A DNA stretch of 64,000 nucleotides from Ascaphus truei (GCA_036426205.1 CM071586.1:12667224-12731223), one strand, 5' to 3'; counted from the stretch's first letter, positions 1 through 11,167 are shown. Notes: a model not told the origin generated them from the letters alone. Program-made: numbers and translations.

Positions 1-1531
1 CCAGTGTCCGGTAATTTCCGTTCTGCTCTGCTCCCTCAGTCCTCCTCTTGGAGAACAGCAGGAGCAGAGCAGCAGAAGAGACTTACCTGTAGCCAGAGGT
101 GGAGGGTGATGAGGACCGCTGTGAAGGATAAGGAGCTGGCTATCCAATATGAATGCTCCTGCTCCGGTAACGTTCCCCGGCTCCCACCGGCACTGGCTGT
201 GATAGGATGTGTTCCGCTGCTCTTCCTAGTTCAACATTGATGTTCTCTGCTGCCACCGCCACCAGGGTGTCTGCCGTTGCTCCCACAATGTTACCGTGGT
301 TCTCCTCACCCTCTGCTGCCGGCTGCAGGTAATTCAAAGCTGTCTGGCCCGGGTACTTGGTACCCAGCCTTGCAAATTTTCTATTTTTCCACCGGATACC
401 CGGCAATTTTCAGGAAAAACTACTCTGTTGGCGTCACTTGTGTCATATGGACTGAGATAGGTGTTCTAGTATTTTTGTATCTTGTGACTGGTCTTTCGTT
501 TCTTTAAATAGCTTGTACTAGATACGGTTGGTGTACCTAGGGCTGAAGATGTGGGCTGTTGTAGTTGGGTATGTTGCTCTGTCCATCATATTGGTTCACA
601 ACATTGAACCGTAAGGTGGAGAAGGGTTTATTGGATGCCTTTGGTGTGTGTGCTGGGTATGCGTTATGTGCAATAGTCCTTGCTGAGGGGAACCCTGCAG
701 TCGTCTCTTACATGCAGTGGATGTAAGGTGACTGTGTGTAAGCATGAGAAAGGGTGTTCTCTGTGTTAACGTACCTGGATTGCGAGCTTGGTGTAGTGCA
801 TCCGTACACATGTGTGTGGTTCACTGTGGTAGATGTAGCTTATGCTTGAAGATGCTGTTCCTCTAATTCATGTTGAGTCTCCCTAGCTTTGGCATCTGTA
901 ATACCCTCCTCATCGGGTAGAGATGGTGGACTGGCGTTCAAACTGGCATGACTTATTAAATAGTCTCTGGTGTGCTGGATCTTCTAAAGCTATTGGATTT
1001 CTCCAGTGCTCCCCGCCATCTTGTCTTCCGGCTTCTTCAAAGATCTCGGCTTGGGCTTCAGCAGCGACGGCTTCCTTTTCTACATGTAAACCTCTAAGTT
1101 TGCTTCCAAATTGGTGTTCCAACGTGCAGAGGCAGCGGTGGATGCAGCCATGTCCCTTTGCTCCTCCTCTTCAATATGGGCTCTCTCAAATTTCATGGCT
1201 CATTTCGACAGTAATTGGCCCTTGCACGTGTTGTCTTGTTTAAAGACCTCTATGAATGTCTGGATGCGCCAGAGCTCTGTGAGGTTCTTTCTCTGACTTT
1301 TAGCTTCCGTGATTTCACGCTACATGCGGCCATAGCATTCCAGATCGATTGTTTTTTGTAGGTCTTGCCTCTTGCAGGCTTTCCACAATTATTGGTTCTT
1401 GTCAAGTAGGTGATATATGTTTCTGACAGTATTTGGTAACGTGGCTGGTCGGTCCTTAATTTCATCTCTGACAAAAGCCAATCAATGGGACTATCCGCTC
1501 ACGAGCAAAATCCTCTATTGTGTCCAAACTC
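1..1531 (-). mobile_element. BEL/Pao-type gag remnant, left copy
   Basis: This is the reverse complement of 32556-34107 and gives the left copy of a decayed retrotransposon gag region. On the minus strand a reading frame opens at ATG 1531-1529 (product starts MSLDTIEDF) and breaks repeatedly. One recognisable piece is the coiled-coil-like, Ala/Glu-rich segment at 910-1122 (starts MEHQFGSKL), almost identical to its partner at 32968-33180. I assign BEL/Pao because the longer copies at 32556 and 41178 continue into a Cys/His knuckle and a BEL-like pol. The element runs off the window edge. It is a fossil, not a host gene. Confidence 0.6.
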
Positions 1532-1698
1532 ATCTGTTCTCTCCTTCTACATAGTCATGTCCCTTTATTATTTTGTGCTCTCCCTATGCGCTAAGTTGTC
1601 TTGTCTGTCCCAGGCTCTGTCATTGTATAACTGCATCTGTCCCTGGACATCGGTTCTCAAAGTAACACACGTACGCACTATGACACTATGACATTATA

Positions 1699-2038
1699 CA
1701 GATGCAGCGGCCGTTATTCGAACAAATCACAGAGCCGTTTTCGTGTGCGCTGCTGTACTCCATGCGGCATTAACGCGGCCATTCGCCCCCCAGGCACAGA
1801 CGCTTATCGCGGTTGCTTTGTTTGTGCATGGATCCTGGTTTCTTTTTGTGCAATGAAATGTAATGTGTACAGTACTGGGCTACTGTGTCAATTTCAGTGT
1901 TTAACACAGTTTAACACTAAAATGCAATTTTCTGCACTCGCGTCCTAAGGCGGTACAGTAAAAGAAATCCCGCGACATGACATGGGTATTCCGAGGTATA
2001 CAACGCCTGATGTGTTCGAATAACGGCCGCTGCATCTG
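1699..2038. mobile_element. TIR MITE, Tc1/mariner-like (copy 1)
   Basis: A 340 bp non-coding element with nearly perfect terminal inverted repeats beginning CAGATGCAGCGGCCGTTATT and a TA dinucleotide on both sides. The same element sits at the matching place in the other two copies of the locus (32047-32384 and 40682-41004), so it predates the duplication. TA target duplication and the lack of coding capacity fit a Tc1/mariner-type MITE. The superfamily is inferred from the TA only. Confidence 0.7.
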
Positions 2039-2053
2039 TACAGCAGCTCTCAC

Positions 2054-2170
2054 CTCTCCAGACAGCAGGTAGATGATCTCCTGGGTGTGATTCAAGATCC
2101 TCTCAGTCATCTTCTCATTATTAATTGTGTTCATCATCAGCGAGCCAGTCAGATGCTCCAAGAATGGTCT
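2054..2170 (-). pseudogene. KRAB-ZNF leader exon b, left copy
   Basis: A 117 bp exon-like unit of 39 codons on the minus strand, equivalent to 31915-32031. It encodes a helix containing MTERILNHTQEIIYLLSGE. It is bounded by an AG acceptor (minus strand, just above 2170) and a GTGAG donor (2053-2049). Both ends are phase 0. This peptide type is the conserved N-terminal module of Xenopus-type KRAB zinc-finger proteins. The exon looks usable, but nothing shows it is transcribed, and the downstream part of this copy is off the window to the left. Confidence 0.6.
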
Positions 2171-2309
2171 CTGGGACAAAAGATAACATGGGAGATGTCA
2201 GAAGTACAGATATAGGGAATAAGGGCATTTTCTGTCTGTGTCACTGTGCATTTTGAAGTACAGAGAAGAAAGACTATGGGGCATATCTATCTGTGTCTCT
2301 TTGCAGTGG

Positions 2310-2400
2310 GAGGGATAGATATGAGCGAGCCATCAGCTCCTTGTACTTTTTCATCATCAGTGAGTTACTTAGGAACTCCAAGAATGAGCTCTGGTCCTTG
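2310..2400 (-). pseudogene. degenerate leader-exon fragment c, left copy
   Basis: On the minus strand this stretch reads SSFLEFLS-type sequence followed by a Met-Met pair, like the start of exons a and b (FLEHLTxSLMM). It lacks the IIYLL(T/S)GE end and the GTGAG donor. It corresponds to 31672-31765. I read it as an extra exon duplicate that has lost its 3' half. Confidence 0.4.
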
Positions 2401-2757
2401 TGGGAGTGTTTCTCCACTTGGGGACCTCTGCAGTTAGGAATAGTGACTGTACTTGTCCTATCACATCAATAATAGGAGAGAGACCAACCTGAAATACTAT
2501 GAGGAAAGTTACCACATTTCAGGAATCCTCAAACAGAACAGTATCCTGCACTAAAATATAATCTGTGCTACTTTATTTAGAAGATAATACTGTTGTGGTT
2601 CACAGTTATTGTGGATAGGTTTGTGCTTTTCAACAAATATGGGGTTTAGGTGGGAGGTACAGATGTAATCTCAAAGAAACACAGATGCACTGCAGGGCCC
2701 TTATATACAGAAGGAGATACGAGGGGTGCCATTATGACCTTCTGTAGAAGCCCTCAC

Positions 2758-2864
2758 CTCTCCAGTCAGCAGGTAGATGATGTTTAGGGTATGATTCAAG
2801 ATTCCCTCAGCTATCTGCTTCTTGTCCATCATCATTGAGTTAGTCAGATGCTCCATGGTGGGCT
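2758..2864 (-). pseudogene. KRAB-ZNF leader exon a, left copy
   Basis: A 107 bp exon-like unit on the minus strand, the partner of 31351-31457. It has a TTCCAG acceptor and a GTGAG donor and encodes 33 codons from an ATG in strong Kozak context (CCACCATGG, minus strand), ending IIYLLTGE. The frame at the donor is phase 0, so it can join directly to exon b or to the KRAB exon. In this copy it points left, away from its mirror copy in the right arm. Confidence 0.6.
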
Positions 2865-2999
2865 CTGGAACCAAACAGAATAGGTAAGATCTACAGATCT
2901 GAAGCAATAAGGGCTTTTCCTGTCTGTGTCACTGTGAGGTACAGAAGAGAAAGACTATGGGTCCTATCTATCTGTGACACTTTACAATGGGAGAGACAG

Positions 3000-3086
3000 A
3001 TGTGAAGAAGTGATCTGCTTCTTGTCATTGTTCATCACCAATGAGTTATTCAGATACTTTAAAAATGATTCTGGTTCCTGTGGAAG
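3000..3086 (-). pseudogene. degenerate leader-exon fragment d, left copy
   Basis: Minus-strand similarity to the start of the leader exon family (FL-x-YLNNSLVMNN type), equivalent to 31140-31215. There is no intact donor or LLTGE ending. It lies immediately beside the retroviral insertion point at 3104. Confidence 0.35.
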
Positions 3087-3104
3087 CGTTTCAACACATG
3101 GTGG
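3086..3104 (+). repeat. 19 bp direct repeat flanking the provirus, left
   Basis: GCGTTTCAACACATGGTGG directly precedes the 5' LTR and recurs exactly at 17920-17938, directly after the 3' LTR. The unoccupied site in the right arm (about 31113-31135, minus strand) has one near-identical copy. It behaves like a target-site duplication but is far longer than the 4-6 bp of retroviral integrases. Confidence 0.85.
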
Positions 3105-3948
3105 TGTTATGGATTACAGGTAGCATACGGTATATATAGCATAATTGTTATAGGTTACAGGTAGCATAAGGTACATATATAGTATAATCATATATCTTAG
3201 TACAGCTTAGAGCATACTGTCAGAATATTAGCTATTTTTCTTGCCTTGGAAATAATATCAGTTACTAGAATTTTTGCAGTTAGGATTTTTTGGTCTGCTG
3301 AGAAATGGCCAGGATATAGTGTTAGGACATATGTCGTTGGGACACAGGTACTTACAAATAAAAGCAGAAGTTGTTTGAGTTGTAAACACGCTGTGGTCAA
3401 ACTGTAAATGCCAGTAACACACGTCAGTAGCCACAGAAGATGTTCACGTGTCACTCGTCCATCACGTACGCAATATACGAAACACACAATAAAAGTTAGC
3501 GTAACGCCATGTTAAAGATCAGAACCGAAGTGGCGAGCCACACTGAGACGAGACCTAGTGAGACTGGCGTGACCTATCATAATATCTTGGTGTTCGTGAG
3601 TATGATAGGCATACTAAATAAATAATCTCTGCATAGTTAGAAATTGATTGTTAGCTTACTGTTAACTATTAGCTGTTAGCTTGCTGTTAGCTCATTCTGT
3701 GCAATTTTGCTTATGATGTTATCTGGTTATTGTGTTGTATCATAATAAACAACATACCTTATCTTATACAAACTCCTTTCTTTAGTGAGTGACCTTTCTT
3801 TATAATAATCTCACAATACCCTGACACATAAAGGGTGTGAGGCTGAGAGTTCTGCAGGTGAAACATCGCGATGAGTGCTTCTGCCTAGTGCAGAATATAA
3901 CTCATCACGAGGCATTACCTGGGAGAAGAAAGTTTGGCATTGAGCCCA
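3105..3948 (+). mobile_element. 5' LTR of foamy-like endogenous retrovirus
   Basis: An 844 bp LTR that starts TGTTATGG and ends GAGCCCA, matching the 3' LTR at 17088-17919. By hand alignment there are about 25 substitutions plus two short indels (about 3%). It contains several A/T-rich promoter-like stretches and AATAAA signals near 3617 and 3741. It ends seven bases before the primer binding site. U3, R and U5 limits cannot be placed from sequence alone. Confidence 0.92.
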
Positions 3949-3955
3949 GATTATT

Positions 3956-3973
3956 TGGCGCCCATACGTGATT
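3956..3973 (+). promoter_or_regulatory. primer binding site, tRNA-Lys type
   Basis: TGGCGCCCATACGTG begins here. The first nine bases match the 3' end complement expected for tRNA-Lys1,2, the primer used by foamy viruses and lentiviruses. One inserted base after TGGCGCCCA weakens the match. Confidence 0.75.
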
Positions 3974-4092
3974 GATACTCATGAGTTGTATAAATAAGTC
4001 ATAAATCTTATGTTACCCATTTAATCTTTGAAGTACACGTGTATGCTATTTCCTCTTTATAATAGAGTTGGTACAAATTTCAATCGTATATC

Positions 4093-5617
4093 ATGGCTGT
4101 CATGGATTTTGCACGAGTTGCAGACCTAAATGTTTTAATGAGAAATCAGTATCACGGAGATTTGATTGATGGTGAAACTCTTGCATTTGAAATTCAATTT
4201 GGTCCATGGGTACCCGGTGCTAGATACTCCTATATAACAGTAGATACTACAGCTGATCCAGTCACATATCAATACATACAACAGGCATATAACCCGTTGA
4301 CACATACAATCATTAATTTGACATATAATGCAGCGACTGTTATTTTGGGGCATCAGCCTGTAATTGCTACAGGCATAGACAGACACGGTCCCATTAATTC
4401 TGGTGCAAAATGGGGAGAAAATCGCACACACTTATTTACACCAGTTACATTACTTGAGTTAACACAAGCTGCACGGGATGTAGCGACAGAGCGTGTTAAT
4501 GCTATTGCAGAAATCACACTGCTAAGAGAAATTATTAATGTCTTCTTAGCAACAAGAGGAGCTCAAGCGTTAATTGACGCGCCAGCTCGGGTCCAAATCT
4601 GTATTCCTATGGCCAATATTAAAGCAACAATTGGTCAATTACCTACTAATCCAAAAGACATTGCATTGTGGCTTAATGAGAGAACACATTCATTAGATGG
4701 AGTTTATCCAACACCCACACCACAACAAAAGCTTGCTTTGGTGAATGCTTTGCTCCCGGCAGGTTTGTCAATCACATTGGCTGAAGCACGAGACTGGGAT
4801 TCAGTAATCAGCAATGTGTATGAGAAAACTCACGGGAAGGTTACTATTTCATCACTGGCAGATACGCTAGGGCAGGTTAATAAGACTAGTGGGATAGTGG
4901 CTGCTTATATTTTAGGGCTACGTTTTACACAAGGCAACCATGAGATTGTTTGGGGTTGTTTAAAGGCACTCATTAAGGGCCAGGGCCTGCTGTTAGACCT
5001 TGAGAGACAGATAGAAGGTTTACCAGTAGAACAAAAAGCAGAAAGGGTTCCTGAAATATTAAAAAATACATATACTCTCGTAGGCAAAACTCTGACAGGA
5101 GAGAACGCAGGAGCGCCTAAAATCGCAAACCAGTGACAGGAAGCCTGACCGATCTGATACAGACAAGGGGAGAAATTTTCCTAAACAAAACAGAAAGTGG
5201 AGAGGATCATACAATCAATATCAGACTCCAGTTTATCCTAGAGACGAACAGTGGGACAGAAAAGGTAATTTTCAGAGAGACTGGAAATCAGACAATAGGG
5301 GTTATCAAACTCAAACACAGAGACAAGACACTCCTACTGCACAAACACCACAAACTACACATTATGAACAGCCACCTCGTTATGAGGGTGGGGGGTCCAG
5401 ATATAATCTGAGAGAGTACACTAGGACTCCCGACAGGTACGGTCAGAACAAAGGTAGCGAGGTCAGATTTCGTGACAAACGCACAGATTATAATACACAG
5501 ACCTCCGGACTGACTAACAGTCAACGCGAGGTTAAAAAACAAGCTGCTACTCCGGCAACCACAAAGAAATCTGTGGGCAAAGTTACACAACTGCCTACAG
5601 AGCCTTACGAGGAATGA
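4093..5617 (+). pseudogene. gag: foamy-like gag (one frameshift)
   Basis: Structural capsid gene of the provirus. The ATG at 4093 opens 347 codons to a stop at 5134-5136. The reading then continues in another frame from about 5100 to a stop at 5615-5617. The C-terminal part is rich in Arg, Gln, Gly, Tyr and Pro and has no CCHC zinc knuckle, as in foamy Gag proteins with GR-rich boxes. Near the N-terminus G37-x-W39...R44-Y45 resembles the foamy cytoplasmic targeting/retention signal. The final stop overlaps the likely pol ATG (ATGA at 5614-5617). One frameshift inactivates the full-length product. Assignment rests on position, composition and the clearly foamy-like env. Confidence 0.82.
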
Positions 5618-7190
5618 GTAATTTGAAATTACTCATTCAATACAAGGGAAAAGATTATAACGTGTTTTCAGACACACAAGCAGAAATATCCCTTGTAAGA
5701 ACTGACATTTGAATTGATGAAGATTATGTACAAAATATCACGATACAGACAATTGAAGGAGAGGGTACTTATCCTTCGTATTATTTAGAATTAAAAATCA
5801 ATGGTAGAAACACTTATGTCAAATTAGTTGAACATATTAAATTAGGATGTGATTTTCTAATAGCTTTTAAGGATGTTGCTTCCTTCATTCAAATAAAAGA
5901 GGAAGTGGCAACAAAACCACAGGCAGAGCTGACTGTGAAAATAGACTTGGATGCAATCATCACAGACCAAGTTAATAACAGTGCATTTATTGATAAGGCA
6001 AAGTTATATAATTGGTTAATGACACATAAGTATATTTTTCAACAATGGGAAAATCAAGTGGGCTTAAGGAAAGGTATTGTACATGACATTAATACATGTT
6101 CTACATTTCCAAAGAAACAGGCCCAATACAAAATTAATCATGCCGCCTTACCAAGCATACAAATTGTAATCAATGATTTACTTAAACAAGGGGTACTAAT
6201 TGAGCAGTTCAGTCAAATGAATACTGCAGTATATCGTGTGCCTAAAAAAGACGGAACATGGAGAATGGTGTTAGATTATAGGGAAGTTAATAAAGTGACA
6301 CCTTCAGTGACAGCACAGAACACACATTCACCGGCAATATTAAGCGGATTACAGCGTAAACGCTTTAAAACCGCATTTGACCTAAGCAATGGCTACTGGT
6401 CACACCAAATTACGCCTGAGAGTTATTGGCTAACGGCATTTACCTGGAAAGGTAAACAATTAATCTGGTCACGTTTACCACAAGGTTTCGTGAATAGTCC
6501 AGCTTTGTTCACAGCAGACGTAATCTCACTATTATCTAAATTTGAGAATATTGAAATTTACGCGGATGACGTGTTTTTGTCACATGAAACAGAATCAGAA
6601 CATTTTAAAGTCCTGACAGAAGTATTGCTTACATTGACAGAGGCTGGTTACATCGTTTCGTTAAAAAAAATCACGGCTTGCAAGAGAAACTGTGACATTT
6701 TTAGGCTTTGAAATAGCTGGAAATGGCAAAGGCCTCTATAGTAATTACAGAGAGAAAGTTTCTAACATCAGTGTTCCTAAAACACTGAAACAGTTAAGGA
6801 GCATTATTGGTTTACCGAATTTTTCAATGACGTTTATCCCAGATTTTAATGTGCTGATTGAACCATTGCATCATGCAATATCACGCGAGATCAAGTCAGA
6901 ACAGACTAGGCCGAAAACACCTTTTAAATGGTTAACTGTTGAGGATGAGGCATTGCGAAAGTTATTAGCAGCAGTTAATGATGCTTCCTACTTAGCCAAG
7001 CGCGACCCAACAAAACCATTGTCAGCATATGTAAACATTTCACCACTAGCTGCATACATTCGAATTTACAATGCCATGGAAGCTGTACCAATTACACTTC
7101 TATCTTATGTATTCACAAATACAGAGAAAAGATATTTGCCGCTTGATAAATTGTTATCAGCGGTTACACTTACAGTGCTGAAATCAAGAG
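5614..7190 (+). pseudogene. pol: foamy-like pol, part 1: protease and reverse transcriptase
   Basis: Pol seems to start at ATG 5614, overlapping the gag stop, rather than being fused to gag. That agrees with foamy viruses, where Pol has its own spliced mRNA. The protease active-site tetrapeptide reads D20-T-Q-A, with Gln where retroviral proteases have Gly, and codon 33 is a stop (5710-5712). The RT follows: first catalytic Asp in AFDLSNGYW (6379-6381), then YADD (Asp codons 6565-6570) with LPQGFVNSPALF between. One frame break lies near 6690-6710, where the reading moves to the frame that starts FLGFEIAG. The gene is cut after 7190 by a Penelope-like element and resumes at 11403. Not functional. 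Confidence 0.85.
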
Positions 7191-7194
7191 GAAA

Positions 7195-7790
7195 ACAAAA
7201 GCGCAGACACACATAGTGAAGTATGTAAAATAAGTATATATATATATATTGTTAGGGTAAGATATCTGCGTACATCAGATCAAAAAGTAATCAGCATTTC
7301 ATGTGTAATGACATGGGTTACCCGACGTCACACAGCCACCGCTGGACCACAGGAATTCCACTTTGCTGCCTTATGGAAGATCTCAGCCTGGGAGCACACC
7401 ACCACGACACTTGGGGAACACCCTCCGCTCGTCTCCAGATTGCAGGTAAGGATCCTTTGCAGGTCAGGGCCGTCGAAAACCGCCACTTCGTCCGGCTTGC
7501 GGCCGATGGGACGCCCTCAGGGGTCAGAACTGTTAAATTCACCGCCGGGCTAGTTCGTCAAGTGTCCCGTATGTATTTCACGACCAGCCGTAAAGTGAGG
7601 ATGGCTGTAAAGGGAGATATCGCGTCACTTCAGTTTTGCCGAGTTCAACAGATTTTGAAAGACTCCAAGCTAATATCAGCACGCAGATTATGAATAAAAT
7701 AGTCTTGAGGGCTATAAAATCTATCCAACGTGTTTCGTAGCGTAAGCTCCTTCATCAGGGATATTGGATTAATGACTTATCAACATATAG
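7195..7790 (-). repeat. Penelope left arm, inverted relative to right arm
   Basis: This segment is the reverse complement of the right arm with only scattered substitutions. A 130-codon ATG-started open frame (7301-7693) appears unchanged in length in the other arm (10009-10401, minus strand), differing at a handful of residues. Since the arms are copies of one sequence, this does not by itself show coding. The left arm starts inside the arm sequence, so it is truncated at its outer end compared with the right arm. Confidence 0.8.
7722..7767 (-). ncRNA. hammerhead ribozyme-like motif, left arm
   Basis: On the minus strand CTGATGA (7758-7752) and GAAA (7736-7733) are spaced by a short hairpin with loop TTAC. 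ATCCAA and TTGGAT outside the core can pair as the closing stem. Both invariant core boxes are intact. Small hammerheads in the terminal repeats of Penelope-like elements are an established association. Self-cleavage here is inferred. Confidence 0.65.
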
Positions 7791-7847
7791 AAAAGAGTTT
7801 TAAGTAAAGGGCTCTCTTTTTCTAAGTCATGCGGAGCAAACTCTTTT

Positions 7848-9812
7848 CAACTTTTTAAAGACCTACACAAATTCATAAGAAATATTACACTCAAAAGACA
7901 TTTTCTTAAATCAGGGAATGAATCTAATGTTAATACATTAATCCCCAGTTTAGAACAAGTACATGAAGAACAAACTTGTATTCATACCCCCTTTAGGGCT
8001 CAATCAACCTTTTACCCATATCAATAAAAGGGTAACCATGTGGATACTTTTTTTGATATGGTTTATAATGATCTAAATGGTATTAATGATAATGGGAGAG
8101 CAGGTAACATCAGACATAACCTCACTAAAGCCGAAAGTCTTGCATTAAGATTCTTGCAAGATAACCATCAACTTATTATTAGACAGGCTGACAAAGGAGG
8201 AGGTGTTGTTTTACAAGATCGCTCTGTCTATGAACAAGAGGCACACCGACTCCTTTGTGACCCTGTCTTTTATAAGAAATTGGCATCAGATCCCACGACT
8301 TTGTTCCTAACAAAACTTAAGGTCCTAGATGAAGCACTATCCCTAACCGTGATCACAGAAAAGGAATATGGCGTCTTATATAATAACTCACCGAAAATAC
8401 CGTTTTTTTACCACCTTACAAAACTGCACAAATCCTTGGTAAACCCACCGGGACGACCTATAGTTTCGGTATATCCTCTCTGACCACAAATCTATCCCAG
8501 TATGTGGATTACTTTCTGCAGAATATTGTAGGGGAGTTACCCTCATATCTAAAAGATTCCTCTGCGGTAATAAATCTATTTGCAAAATTTGAATGGAAAA
8601 AATCGTACAGGTGGCTCACGTGCGATGTACAAGCACTGTACACAAGTATTCCTCATACTAAGGGAATTGCGGCTGTTGATGTTTACCTGAAAAAAAGACT
8701 TCAAACTTACAGATCTGAATAGATGGTTTATTCTTAAAGCTATTGAATACGTGCTAACCCATAATTATTTTCTTTTCCTTTCCCAGTTCTTCTTGCAGGT
8801 TTGCGGAACTGCAATGGGCACACGATTTGCCCCCAGCTTCGCAAACCTGTATATGGGGAACTGGGAAGAGTTATTTATTTGGCATAATAACCCATTTCAA
8901 CATCATATAGTGGTATGGCGTCGCTACATAGATGACATTCTCTGTGTGTGGGAGGGGGATGAGGAATCTGTGGATCGTTTTATCCAACATATCAATATCA
9001 ATGACCATAATTTGGTCTTCACCCATGTCACACACACAGAGAGTGTCAGCTATTTGGATCTGAACTTAACAGCGTCAGAAGAAAAGGGTGTTACTACATC
9101 AACTTTCTTTAAGAAGGTCGATACGAATAACCTCTTATTGGCCTCCAGTAACCATCAAAAATCTTGGATAAGTAATATACCTGGAGGCCAATTTATGAGA
9201 ATTAAGAGGAATTGCAGTAACGAAGCCGATTTCGAGCAACAAGCACAATTTCTCTTTTTGAGATTTATGGAATGGGGATATGATTATAAACAACTTATGT
9301 TAGAACTAGAGAAAGTTAGGAAAATGGACCGTAGTAAAATGCTGATACCCAAGAAGACAACAACTAATGTAAATGGTGAGAAAATAGTAGTTCCTTTTAT
9401 TACTAACTATAATTCAATGTACAGACAGATAGAGGGGGTCATCAAAAAACACTGGGGAATTATTTCAACGGATCCAATTCTAAGTGGTCATATTAGCTTA
9501 TCTCCCAGGTTTATCTATAGGAAGGCACGTAGCTTGAAGGATGCGTTAGCCCCAAGCGACATTGGGAAATCTGTGGATCCCAAATTTGGACAATCCTGGT
9601 TGGGCAATAAGGTAGTAGGGAATTTCCCGTGTGGAAGGTGTTGCATCTGTAGATTCCTTCACCCTGAAAGAAAAACATTTAAGTTGAGTAAAAACCAAAA
9701 ACTGTACAACATCACAGATTTTATAAACTGTAACACCAGTTTAGTTGTGTCTTTATTAGAGTGTCCGTGCGGCTTGCAATATGTTAAACCTTATAAGCCT
9801 GGAGGTTACTAA
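7848..9812 (+). pseudogene. Penelope-type reverse transcriptase, broken
   Basis: The N-terminal region reads LHKFIRNITLKRHFL from about 7848. An in-frame stop follows near 8030, then open segments at 8040-8483, 8504-8722 and 8751-9812 in shifted frames. Family features are visible in order: RQADKGGGVVLQDR, KLHK then PPGRPIVS, TCDVQALYTSIPH, GTAMGTRFAPSFANLYMG and the catalytic YIDD. After the Cys-rich linker (CGRCCICRF) the product stops at CPCGLQYV, the point where the GIY-YIG nuclease should begin. The endonuclease is therefore absent. With two frameshifts and one stop the copy is dead. Confidence 0.85.
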
Positions 9813-9899
9813 TGACTTGATTATACATACATATGTGGGATGCTGCTTAGTACACATCTGATTGGTTCATTATGCATTCCGATTGACCTATCAGATGTG

Positions 9900-10457
9900 G
9901 CCATAGGGTATTTATATGTTGATAAGTCATTAATCCAATACCCCTGATGAAGTAGCTTACGCTATGCAACGCGTTGGATAGATTTTATAGCCCTCAAGAC
10001 TATTTTATTCATAATCTGCGTGCTGATATTAGCTTGGAGTCTTTCAAAATCTGTTGAACTTGGCAAAACTGAAGTGACGCGATATCTCCCTTTACGGCCA
10101 TCCTCACTTTACGGCCGGTCGTGAAATACATACGGGACACTTGACGAACTAGCCCGGCGGTGAATTTAACAGTTCTGACCCCTGAGGGCGTCCCATTGGC
10201 GGCAAGACGGACGAAGTGGCGGTTTTCGACGGCCCTGACCTGCAAAGGATCCTTACCTGCAATCTGGAGACGAGCGGAGGGTGTTCCCCAAGTGTCGTGG
10301 TGGTGTGCTCCCAGGCTGAGATCTTCCATAAGGCAGCAAAGTGGAATTCCTGTGGTCCAGCGGTGGCTGTGTGACGTCGGGTAACCCATGTCATTACACA
10401 TGAAATGCTGATTACTTTTTGATCTGATCTACGCAGATATCTTACCCTAACAATATA
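9900..10457 (+). repeat. Penelope right arm, inner part
   Basis: Inverted copy of the left arm (7195-7790). It continues after the Tigger-like insertion at 11169-11215 and ends in a unique 3' tail to 11389. Identity with the left arm is high by eye and includes the 130-codon open frame on the opposite strand. Confidence 0.8.
9933..9980 (+). ncRNA. hammerhead-like motif with altered core, right arm
   Basis: CTGATGA at 9944-9950 is followed by a well-paired hairpin (GTAGC-TTAC-GCTAT) and then GCAA (9966-9969) where a hammerhead needs GAAA. Outer ATCCAA and TTGGAT still pair. The stem is better than in the left copy, but the core substitution should abolish cleavage. Confidence 0.6.
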
Positions 10458-10459
10458 TA

Positions 10460-11167
10460 CAGCTCAACCCCGTTATAGCGCGATCCACTACAACGTGAAT
10501 TCGCTTATAACGCGGTCTGAGCATGGCTCCCGAATGGAAAGCCTCCATTTTGCCGCCTTACCTGCATCTCAAATCCTCCATTTTGCCGCCTTACGCTCTC
10601 CTCTTCCAGCTGTCCTGTCCACGTGCTCATCTCTCTCCTCTTCATATGTTGGTTAGGAGTTCTACCTCTACACCACAGAAGCTGTGTGATGTCATAGACA
10701 TCTAGAAGTAGACTTAAGATTTAACATTGACATGTACCCTGTGGCAATGTGTTGTAGAGGATAAATATATTTATAGGTTATGTCTTTTTACACCAAGCCT
10801 ATGGTGTAGAGGTAAGAGGCAAGGCATTGGTATCAGAAGGTCCCGAGTTCAATCCCTGCATGTGTTTTGTACAAAATGTATTAATGTTTAATTGTGTGTC
10901 TATAGTCAATAAAGCATTGAATTGAATGTTTGAAAAAAAAAAAAAACCATGGCACGCGACGGGCAGAGAGATGAGCAGAGCAGAGAGATATAAGCACGTG
11001 GACAGCAGGAAGAGGAGAGCACTGGTAAGGCGGCAAAATGGAGGAGAATGAAATCTGTAATGAGGAGGCTCAAGAGCTGATGCTGGTGAAATTTTAAAGC
11101 GGCCCCGGTTGTAACGCGGTCTTGGGGTTGTGGACCCCAAGGAGCGCGTTATAACGGGGTTTAGCTG
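10460..11167. mobile_element. Tigger/pogo-like foldback element
   Basis: Bounded by TA on both sides (10458-10459, 11168-11169) and by inverted termini of the type CAGCT-AACCCCGTTATA. Subterminal sequence is also inverted: CCTCCATTTTGCCGCCTTAC occurs near 10572-10593 and its complement near 11027-11046. Termini of the CAGG/CAGC-x-TACCCCG type with TA duplication point to the pogo/Tigger branch of Tc1/mariner. There is no transposase. A SINE sits inside. Confidence 0.7.
10790..10946 (+). mobile_element. tRNA-derived SINE
   Basis: An internal RNA polymerase III promoter is visible: box A like TGGTGTAGAGGTAAGAGGC (10802-10820) and box B like GGTCCCGAGTTCAATCC (10839-10855). A non-tRNA tail with AATAAA follows and the element ends in a run of A to 10946. 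It lies within the Tigger-like foldback, making it the third level of nesting in the retroviral pol. The tRNA of origin cannot be told, and I could not define its target duplication. Confidence 0.65.

Noticed and set aside
910..1122. Small conserved ORF (MEHQFGSKL...) seen three times
   Set aside because: Repeated because the locus is repeated. It is an internal piece of a BEL-type gag, not a separate gene.
7301..7693. 130-codon ORF present in both Penelope arms
   Set aside because: The arms are recent copies of each other, so two open copies are not independent evidence. No domain, and the two copies lie on opposite strands relative to the RT. Kept as a remark under the arm feature.
10802..10855. 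Possible tRNA gene
   Set aside because: Boxes A and B are present but there is no acceptor stem or cloverleaf closure, and a poly-A tail follows. This is a SINE head.
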